From the NCBI RefSeq assembly GCF_029960815.1, contig NZ_JASBRE010000015.1:1-64000 (forward strand): a stretch of 64,000 bases of DNA, read 5' to 3'. Position 1 is the first letter of the stretch. Each line of letters begins with the position of its first letter. Positions 20,101 to 24,881 of this stretch are shown piece by piece. The stretch comes from Pseudomonas sp. AL03. Lineage in GTDB: Bacteria; Pseudomonadota; Gammaproteobacteria; Pseudomonadales; Pseudomonadaceae. Position numbers and translations under genes: made by a program. The notes beneath the pieces were generated by a model. It was given only the letters and a program-made list of their open reading frames with translations, searched no databases and was not told the origin of the DNA.

Positions 20101-22935
20101 GCCTTGAAAGGGGGCGAGGAAGGTGAATTGCGTTTTGCCGAAGTCGGCAGCGGTGGCGTGACCAACTTCCCGATGGACTTGATGGTCAGCGCCAACGAAG
20201 AAGGTCTGGAGGTCGAGTACCTGTTCCTGCGTGATCGCTTCAGTGAACTGGAAGTGCAGCGGATTCGTGCGCAGCTCGAGGGATTGCTGCGTGCGTTGCC
20301 TGAGGATGCTGCTTGTCTGCTCGGCAACATTGGCTTGCCTGAAGCGCGTTTGAGTTTGCCGCAGGTGTCCGACGACAACGCCGATTTGCTGCACGCCTTC
20401 AATCTGCATGTGCACACGCAGCCGCAGAAAATTGCTTTGATCTGTGAAGATCGGGACGTCAGTTATGCCGAGCTTGAGGCGCAGGCCAATGGGTTGGCGC
20501 AGCAACTGATCGGTCGCGGTATTGGCCCGGAAAGTCTGGTGGCGGTGGCGCTGCCGCGTTCCGAGCGCACCATCGTTGCGTTCCTCGCGGTGCTTAAAGC
20601 AGGGGCGGCGTATCTGCCTTTGGATCTCGCGTACCCGGCCGAGCGGCTGGTTTATATGTTGAGCGATTCGGCGGCCAGCCTGTTGCTTTGCGACAGCGAT
20701 CTGGGTGAACGGTTGACGCTGGCTGATAGCCCGCCGCGCTTGTTGCTCGATCAACTGACGGTTGCCGACAACGTTGAGTGCCCGGTTTTCCATCCGTTGT
20801 CGGAGCACCTTGCGTACCTGATTTACACCTCAGGCTCCACTGGCCAGCCGAAAGGCGTGGCCGTGGCGCGCGGACCGATTGCCCGGCATTGCCGCGGTAT
20901 CATCGAGCTCTACGAACTGGCACCACGCAGCCGCGAGCTGCACTTCATGTCGTTTGCTTTCGACGGCGCTCAGGAACGTTGGCTGAGTGTGCTGTTGGCC
21001 GGCGGCAGTCTGGTGATCCGCGATGACAGTGTGTGGACGCCGGAGCAAACCCTGGACGTGCTGCAGCGTCATGGCGTCACCGTGGCCTGCTTCCCGCCGG
21101 CGTACCTGCAACAGATGGCCGAAGTGGCTGAACGTCTGGGCAATCCGCCAGCGGTCGAGGTGTATTGCTTTGGCGGTGATGCGGTGCCGGAGGCCAGTTT
21201 CGAGCAGGTCAAGCGGGCTCTGCGTCCGCAGCGTCTGATCAACGGTTATGGCCCGACCGAAACCGTGGTCACGCCGCTGTTGTGGCGCGCCGAAGTCAGC
21301 GAAACCTGCGACGCGGCCTATGCGCCGATTGGTCGTGGTGTGGCCGGGCGTGGCTTGTACGTGCTGGATGCCGACCTCAATCCGTTGCCGGTGGGTGTCA
21401 GCGGCGAGTTGTACCTGGGTGGCGAATGCCTGGCGCGGGGTTATCACCAGCGTCCGGGTATGAGCGCCGAGCGCTTCATCCCCGATCCGTTCGAGGCCGG
21501 TGGCCGCATGTACCGCACGGGTGACCTGGTGCGCCAGCGCGAGTGCGGGTTGATCGACTATTTGGGGCGTCTTGATCAGCAAGTGAAGATCCGTGGTTTC
21601 CGCATCGAACTCGGCGAAATCGAAGCCCGTCTGCGCGACTGCGCCGGGGTGCAGGATGCCGCCGTGGTGGTGCACGAAACGCCGACTGGTAAACAATTGG
21701 TCGGTTACGTGGTGGCTGCCGGTGCTGTTGGTCTTGATCGCCGCTTGAAGTCTGAACTGCAAGCACAACTGCCGGACTACATGGTGCCGGCGCGAATCAT
21801 GGTGCTGGAGCGCTTCCCGCTGTCGGCCAACGGCAAGCTCGACCGTCGCGCACTGCCTACGCCTGAATGGGCGCTCGGCGGTTATCGCGCACCGCGCAAC
21901 GCGCTGGAAACGGCGTTGACTGCTATTTGGCAAGAGGTGCTCGGCGTGCCGCAAGTGGGCATCGACGACAACTTCTTCGAACTCGGTGGCGACTCGTTGC
22001 AGGTGCTCAAAGTCATCTCGCGGGTGCGCAGTCAGCCGCAACTGGGCTTCGAATTGAAGCTGCGGGATTTGATGCAGAAACCCTGCATCGCCGAACTCAG
22101 CGGTTATCAGGCGGCCGAGCCGGCCAAGGCGCCAGACCCATTGCTGGCGCTGAATGCGCGGATCCCCAACGTGCCGGCGCTGTTCTGCCTGCACGCCGGT
22201 TTCGGCACGGTGTTCGACTACGAACCGCTGGCCCGCCGACTGGAAGGACGGCGCACGGTGTACGGCCTGCAATGCCGCATGTTGCTCGACCCGCACTGGC
22301 AGGACGAGTCGCTGCTGGCCATGGCTCAGGCCTACGCGCAACGGATTCGCAGTCAGCAGGCCAAGGGGCCGTATTACTTGCTGGGTTGGTCGTTGGGCGG
22401 CGCGTTGACGCAACTGGTCGCTCACGAACTGGAAACCCAGGGTGAGACGGTGGCGTTTGCCGGGCTGGTCGACAGTTACGTGGCCGGCACCGCAGAAGCG
22501 GGGGACTGGCGCGAGGACCTGGGCGACTTCCTGAAGTTTGTGCTCGGTCTGCCGGCCGATGAGGCTCAAGCGCTGATTGCGCTGAAAGCCGCTGATTTGA
22601 ATGAACGCGAGGGTTCCACGGCGGTGATCGAGGCGGCCATGCACGGCTCCAATGAACAATCTGCGTTGGGCGCGGGGGAACTCACACAGATCTTCGCCAC
22701 CGGTTCACGGCTCAAGCAACTGGCCCTGGCGCATCGGCAACTGCCGGCGATTCAGGTCACGGCACATCGCTGGTGGGTGGCCGAGCGCGACGACGAACGC
22801 CGAGTGTTCGAGGCTCAGGTTGGTAGCCACGGCGTTGATCGCTTGTTGGCGGGCGGGCACTACGAGTTGCTGCGCGGTGATGAGTTGCTCGACGCGCTTG
22901 AAGACTTGCTGGAACGCCGATTGGCGATCATTTGA
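11173..22935 (+). CDS. pvdD: Terminal pyoverdine NRPS, three modules plus thioesterase (PvdD-like)
   Basis: 3920-residue synthetase completing and releasing the pyoverdine peptide. Order: C (HHIVTDGW near 182), A (FDVSVW near 706), T (near 1053), E (HHLAVDGVSW near 1239), C (SPMQAGLLFH near 1574), A (FDGAHERW near 2214), T (near 2558), C (SPMQQGMLFH near 2637), A (FDGAQERW near 3264), T (near 3601), TE with GWSLGG near 3738. Manual codes: DVWHISLID (serine, epimerised), DGECTCGIT and DGECCGGVT. The last two are alike and I infer hydroxyornithine-derived substrates, consistent with the common pyoverdine C terminus, where cyclised hydroxyornithine is frequent. The final C domain has the DCL-type opening motif although no E domain precedes it. 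The TE marks this as the terminal enzyme, hence pvdD. Translation is probably coupled to the upstream gene. Confidence 0.92.
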   Translation: MEHTTAQRIATRFAGLPADKRREFLQRMQEQGVSFGQLPIPPAAEPQTTFELSYAQQRQWFLWQLDPQSSAYNIPAALRLHGPLNVVALQQSFDVLLERHQSLRSRFVEDDGQVVQTLAEFTSLPIAQIDQRAEPQEQRLDLAMKSVEHEIARPFDLQHGPLLRVSLLQLDTEDHVLLLTLHHIVTDGWSMGVLVEEFSRLYAAHCQGQNAALEALPIQYSDYAMWQRRWMEAGELERQLNWWRETLGSEQPLLELPTDRPRPAQPSQRGARLDFALDATLASGLMSLAKQRGVTPFMLLLASFQTLLYRYSGQSDLRVGVPIANRNRAETRGLIGFFVNTQVMRAELDGRLPFSQLLDQTRAASLDAQAYQDLPFERLVQALQGERSLSHSPLFQVMFNHQQAKPAAVSGLLAGLRVEALNATAHTTQFDLQLDTQEEGDKLFASLTYATDLFDAERIEHLARHWKNLLAGVLANPQCPLAELPLLDADERLRILDDLNDTAQTYPGEVCVQRHFEARVAEDGETTALVFQGQRLSYAELNRRANRLAHHLRAQGVGPEVLVGIACDRSLEMVVGLLAILKAGGAYVPLDPEYPLDRLSYMIEDSGISLLLTQDHLLAQLPTPDNVRTFCLHAEGDWLSDWPGTDLPNLAIAENLAYVIYTSGSTGKPKGAGNRHVALHNRLEWMQQAYNLLPSDRVLQKTPFSFDVSVWEFFWPLMKGATLVIAAPGEHRDPQRLAGLIVEQAITTLHFVPSMLSAFIGADEALACTSLQRIICSGEALPVELQRQTLRSLPQANLYNLYGPTEAAIDVTHWTCVEEGRDSVPIGRPIANLRTCILDSELQPLPLGAVGELYLGGVGLARGYHRRGALTAERFVVDPFGSGERLYRTGDLARYRADGAIDYCGRIDHQVKIRGLRIELGEIEARLQEHADVQEAVVLALDGPSGKQLVAYIVPQDRALVSVDAEQQGAWRETLKSHLLASLPDYMVPAQTVLIEQMPLSPNGKLDRKRLPAPTAQVSQRAFEAPRSEHEQVLAQIWQDVLGLEQVGRQDNFFELGGDSIISIQVVSRARRAGLSLQPRDLFQQQTLQALAAVVKEQAAPLAQQGPVDGVQTLTPIQRWFFDEPIPQRAHWNQAVLLVPRETLELPRLQAALQRLLKQHDALRLRFSQVDGQWSARYVGADSCDVIDMLWTARVASDASLEAVCDEAQRSLSLQDGPLLRVALIAQADGSQRLLLVIHHLAVDGVSWRVLLEDLQAAYQGQDLPPKTSAFQAWADKLDAYARSDAAASELDWWQAHLRVANDSLPAANTGASQAGHLRQGVSIGLDREQTRQLLQQAPAIYRTQVNDLLLTALARTLSRWTGHASALIQLEGHGREALFDDIDLTRTVGWFSSLFPVRLTPTANLSGSIKAIKQQLREIPVKGMGYGLLRYMGDAATQAALAALPQARVTFNYLGQFDQSFAEDALFTPARESSGAAQSADAPLPNWLSVDGQVYGGELKLDWTFSRECFDPLEIEALAAQFRSELLALIAHCLSDGAGGVTPADFPLARLTQAQLDGLPVPPAQIEDLYPLSPMQAGLLFHSLYESDSGAYVNQLSVEARGLDAERLGRAWQAVLDTHPILRSSFHFPDGFEAPVQLVHRHLHLPLTCLDWRGRSDQADALAQLIDSERLQLDSTQAPLMRLTLVRLDNERQQLIYTHHHLLLDGWSNSLLLSEVLQRYAGQEVQAPTGRFADYIGWLQRQDAHADEIFWREQLAALDNPTLLAQSLAHVDFKQQATAAFADHRQTFDVATSKRFSEFARQQKVTLNTLVQGAWALLLQRYSGQRSVAFGATVAGRPVDLPGAESQLGLFINTLPVISTPDAVESVGQWLTRLQAQNLELREHEFTALGDIQRWAGRAGEPLFDSLLVFENFPVAEALQQGAPAGLSFSIPQNHERTNFPLTLAATAESQLSLNWSYQCAHFSSEAIARMSEHLAALLAAMVAAPHAALSELDLLTAPERAKQLVEWNPAFTATENPLCVHQLIEAQAVARPDATALIFNDLELSFDQLNRRANQLAHRLRALGIGPEVRVGLAMQRSPEMIIGLLAILKAGGAYVPLDPAYPAERLRYLMEDSGILLLISQSWLREKLPLPQGLSVLEIDREPLAFMADTNPVNLTCGENLAYLIYTSGSTGRPKGVSVAHGPLAMHCLSIGELYGMAPDDRELQFASISFDGAHERWLTPLVFGSAVMPRDDELWSVERTCAEIEKHGITLACFTPSYLLQMADFMGEAGRDLPIRSYTPCGEGMAKHAFDEVQQVLQPKRLINGYGPTETVITPLIWLAYPETEFDSAFMPIGRPVGNRSAYILDGGLQPLPVGVAGELYLGGEGVARGYHQRPDLTAERFVPDPFVPGARLYRSGDLARFRADGVVEYLGRIDQQVKIRGFRIELGEIEACLLEHEGVREAFVIDREGPVSRQLVGYVVPRDPLADEQDLREALTLHLRSRLPAHMLPAHLMCLAALPLTPNGKLDRQGLPAPEASRQNHDQVAAASPVEALLVEIWQALLGLDSVGVTENFFELGGDSIISLQAVSRAGQRGLVFSPKQLFEQQTIRALAAVASSREAALIEAPKVPAFALVPHIDVAAREGLQDLYPLSPMQQGMLFHCLDSPELNPYVNQLSVAVDGLQVPRFRAAWQTLVERHEVLRAAFRWRDGLADPLQAVFADVELPIEEFDWRDRTDTEQALSELAAAEQAKGFDLSCPPLMRFILVRLGDDRYQMIWIYHHLLLDGWSASRLLGDMLRLYHNDSLPTLTGRYADYIAWLQRQDGVQAEGFWRERLAVLEAPTILAKASGAAGSGHGVMYSNLDAEATRKLHSFAKRQRVTLNTLVQGAWLLLLQRHSGQRSVAFGATVAGRPTGLAGAQDMLGLFINTLPVIQTLDPEQPLGEWLRALQDYNLMVRDYEHTPLSDIQRWAGQGGQGLFDSIIVFENHPVDRALKGGEEGELRFAEVGSGGVTNFPMDLMVSANEEGLEVEYLFLRDRFSELEVQRIRAQLEGLLRALPEDAACLLGNIGLPEARLSLPQVSDDNADLLHAFNLHVHTQPQKIALICEDRDVSYAELEAQANGLAQQLIGRGIGPESLVAVALPRSERTIVAFLAVLKAGAAYLPLDLAYPAERLVYMLSDSAASLLLCDSDLGERLTLADSPPRLLLDQLTVADNVECPVFHPLSEHLAYLIYTSGSTGQPKGVAVARGPIARHCRGIIELYELAPRSRELHFMSFAFDGAQERWLSVLLAGGSLVIRDDSVWTPEQTLDVLQRHGVTVACFPPAYLQQMAEVAERLGNPPAVEVYCFGGDAVPEASFEQVKRALRPQRLINGYGPTETVVTPLLWRAEVSETCDAAYAPIGRGVAGRGLYVLDADLNPLPVGVSGELYLGGECLARGYHQRPGMSAERFIPDPFEAGGRMYRTGDLVRQRECGLIDYLGRLDQQVKIRGFRIELGEIEARLRDCAGVQDAAVVVHETPTGKQLVGYVVAAGAVGLDRRLKSELQAQLPDYMVPARIMVLERFPLSANGKLDRRALPTPEWALGGYRAPRNALETALTAIWQEVLGVPQVGIDDNFFELGGDSLQVLKVISRVRSQPQLGFELKLRDLMQKPCIAELSGYQAAEPAKAPDPLLALNARIPNVPALFCLHAGFGTVFDYEPLARRLEGRRTVYGLQCRMLLDPHWQDESLLAMAQAYAQRIRSQQAKGPYYLLGWSLGGALTQLVAHELETQGETVAFAGLVDSYVAGTAEAGDWREDLGDFLKFVLGLPADEAQALIALKAADLNEREGSTAVIEAAMHGSNEQSALGAGELTQIFATGSRLKQLALAHRQLPAIQVTAHRWWVAERDDERRVFEAQVGSHGVDRLLAGGHYELLRGDELLDALEDLLERRLAII

Positions 22936-22995
22936 AAACAGCCGGGTGCTTCACCGCGCCCGGTTATTGACCTATTTGTGTGAAGGATTCGTCCC

Positions 22996-23952
22996 ATGGC
23001 TGTGTTGCCAGAACTTGAAGCATTTTTAGAACTCGCCGAGTTCGGCCGGATGACCGGCAAAAGTCGCGCGATGCACGAACTGTCGCCGCAACAGGCGCGG
23101 ATCGATTTTGAAGCGTCGTCCGGGTTTCTCGATGTGCCGCTGGACAGCGTTTCCTGCGAAGACTTCAGGATTGCTGCGCGTGACGGTCACAGCCTGTCGG
23201 CACGGCTTTATCGCGATGGGCACACGGTCGACGGGTTGCAGCCGGTGGTGTTGTATTTCCATGGCGGCGGCTACGTGGTCGGCAGCCTCGATTCCCATGA
23301 TGCGCTGTGCCGGCGATTGGCGGCACAGGGTGGTTTTGCGTTGTTGACCGTGGGTTATCGCCTGGCACCGGAATGGCGTTTCCCGACGCCGGTGCAGGAT
23401 GCCTGCGATGCGGGGAACTGGCTGGTGCGCGAGGGTGCGGCACGTGGTTTGGACGCGACGCGAGTAGCCGTGGCCGGTGACAGCGTGGGTGCGACGCTGG
23501 CGACGGTGTTGTCGATCATGGCGGTGCGTGAACCTCAGGAACTGGCGTTGAAACCCAAGGCACAATTGCTGGTGTACCCGGTGACGGATGCCACGACGAA
23601 ACGGGTGTCGCATCGGGATTTCGCCGAGGGTTACTTGCTGGAGACGCCGACGCTGGACTGGTTCTACGGGCATTACGCACGCACGCCTGAGGATTTGGCG
23701 GATTGGCGTTGTTCGCCGTTGCTGGCGGCGGATCTGTCAGGTGTGGCGCCGGCGTTGGTGTATTTGGCCGGGCATGATCCGTTGCATGACGAAGGGTTGG
23801 CGTACGCCGAGCTGTTGCGTGCCGCCGGTAACGACGTGTCGTTGCTGGAACAGCCAGGGATGACCCATGACTTTTTGCGCATGGCGGGGTTGTTGGGGGA
23901 GGTTGAGGGGATTCATTCGGAAGTGGCGGGGTGGGTGCGTTCGCGGCTGTGA
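22996..23952 (+). CDS. Alpha/beta hydrolase (hormone-sensitive-lipase-like) at the end of the NRPS operon
   Basis: 318-residue soluble esterase/lipase-family protein. Visible elements: oxyanion motif HGGG near residue 88, nucleophile elbow GDSVG near 160 (GDSAG is usual in this family), acid in AGHDPLHDEG and histidine in MTHDF near the C terminus, so the triad looks intact. There is no signal peptide; it should be cytoplasmic. It begins 60 bases after the NRPS stop with an AAGGA-like site about 9 bases before ATG, and could be co-transcribed. It is not part of the PAO1 pyoverdine array as I know it. A role in editing or deacylating an intermediate is speculation; a general esterase is equally possible. 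Confidence 0.85.
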   Translation: MAVLPELEAFLELAEFGRMTGKSRAMHELSPQQARIDFEASSGFLDVPLDSVSCEDFRIAARDGHSLSARLYRDGHTVDGLQPVVLYFHGGGYVVGSLDSHDALCRRLAAQGGFALLTVGYRLAPEWRFPTPVQDACDAGNWLVREGAARGLDATRVAVAGDSVGATLATVLSIMAVREPQELALKPKAQLLVYPVTDATTKRVSHRDFAEGYLLETPTLDWFYGHYARTPEDLADWRCSPLLAADLSGVAPALVYLAGHDPLHDEGLAYAELLRAAGNDVSLLEQPGMTHDFLRMAGLLGEVEGIHSEVAGWVRSRL

Positions 23953-24059
23953 TCTGAAGTCTGGCTCAGATCGTTAAACGTCGTTTGATCGCGCTTGTTT
24001 AATTCCCCGCAGCGTTACTTCATGAAAGCTACAACGCCTTGCGTCGTTGCCTACAGTTA

Positions 24060-24332
24060 CGCCAGAATCCGCCGGCTTGTGCGCCTTGGGGCCGGCCGGT
24101 AACTTGGTTCCCGTCACTGATTGTCAGTGATCGGGTTTAGTAGCCCGCAGTCCCCACCATCGGTTGCATAAGCGTCATTCAGTCAGGTTCACCTGCACTT
24201 AATGGTGGCTGTGCGCATGGCGTCCTCGGACGCGCCGGGTTTGGTGGGTGTTACCGGTCTACTAACTTGCGCACAGCCGCCACCCTTTCGTGTAGTAGCG
24301 GAATGGGTGTGGCCCTATGAGGAACACCACCA
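24060..24332 (+). ncRNA. Structured leader upstream of the DUF6124 gene
   Basis: A 270-base non-coding stretch carries several strong pairings. A GCCGGC/GCCGGC stem lies at 24072-24097. A perfect 7-bp hairpin, TCACTGA-TTG-TCAGTGA, is at 24114-24130. A long stem pairs GGTGGCTGTGCGCA (24204-24217) with TGCGCACAGCCGCCACC (24268-24284), 14 pairs with a three-base bulge. GTTTAGTAG near 24135 could also pair with CTACTAAC near 24260, which would compete with or pseudoknot the other stems. The stems end about 50 bases before the DUF6124 start. I recall similar leaders before DUF6124/DUF3077 genes in Pseudomonas but cannot name a registered family. It could be a regulatory 5' UTR or a processed RNA. 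Confidence 0.55.
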
Positions 24333-24695
24333 ATGTTCAAACCTACACCGAATCCACCAGACACCGATCCAGCATCCCCGCACGAAAGCCCTGCTTCAAA
24401 AAAACGCCACGAAGCCGCCGACCGCGCCCTCGATTACCACCTCCACCCTGCCGCTTTCATCCACGTCACCCCGCGCAAACTCAGCACCATGTTCACCGTC
24501 AACCCGGAGCTCGATACCGAAACCCTGCTGGCCCATGCGTGCGAGTCGCTGGCCTCGGCCAATGTCATGGCCATGGACCTGGCGGACCATATGGATGGGC
24601 CGAGTCGAAATTCCCTGTTGGGCATTACGCAAGTCATCATGCTGGGCGAGCTGGCGGTGAACCGGGCGCTGGATAGACTCGATCAACCTGAATAG
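24333..24695 (+). CDS. DUF6124 family small protein
   Basis: 120-residue soluble protein of unknown function. It has a proline-rich polar N terminus (about 1-45) and a helical C-terminal half ending in a GELAVNRALDRLD motif. The C-terminal half aligns by eye with the protein at 56983-57369 (shared FTVxPxxDTExLLxHAxExLASxxVMAxDLA pattern), so both belong to one Pseudomonas-typical family. No catalytic motif or membrane segment is visible. It follows the structured leader at 24060-24332 and is followed by a palindromic repeat and a bidirectional terminator, so it is probably monocistronic. It sits between the NRPS operon and fpvA without an evident pyoverdine role. Confidence 0.8.
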   Translation: MFKPTPNPPDTDPASPHESPASKKRHEAADRALDYHLHPAAFIHVTPRKLSTMFTVNPELDTETLLAHACESLASANVMAMDLADHMDGPSRNSLLGITQVIMLGELAVNRALDRLDQPE

Positions 24696-24704
24696 TTGAC
24701 ACCT

Positions 24705-24816
24705 GATCGTTCCCACGCTCTGCGTGGAAATGCCGCCAGGGACGCTCCGCGTTCCGCTTCTGAAGGTGACGCAGAGCGTCACGGGATGCATTCCCACGCG
24801 GAGCATGGGAACGATC
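24705..24816. repeat. Palindromic intergenic repeat, copy 1
   Basis: 112 bases bounded by GATCGTTCCC and GGGAACGATC. The whole element folds on itself: CCCACGCTCTGCGTGG-type arms at the left, TTCCCACGCGGAGCATGGGAA at the right, and an inner GACGCTCCGCG/CGCAGAGCGTC pair. Three further copies lie at 32974, 34786 and 41718. This copy carries one mismatch in each outer arm (GGAAATGC; GCATGGG). Confidence 0.9.
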
Positions 24817-24830
24817 ATGGAGTAGCCATA

Positions 24831-24866
24831 AAAAATGCCCGTATCTCACGACACGGGCATTTTTCA
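24831..24866. terminator. Bidirectional rho-independent terminator
   Basis: AAAAATGCCCGT ... ACGGGCATTTTT forms a GC stem with flanking A and T tracts, so it can terminate on both strands. It lies between the DUF6124 gene (plus strand) and the convergent fpvA (minus strand). Confidence 0.9.
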
Positions 24867-24881
24867 TTTCAGCTCAGCAAC

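Noticed and set aside
15727..20808. Very long open frame on the minus strand opposite the terminal NRPS
   Set aside because: It is the antisense shadow of GC-rich NRPS coding sequence; composition is Gln/Arg/Leu-rich, no domain is recognisable and the plus-strand frame carries all NRPS motifs. The same holds for 728-2281, 4601-6073, 13111-15609 and 20830-22659 on the minus strand.
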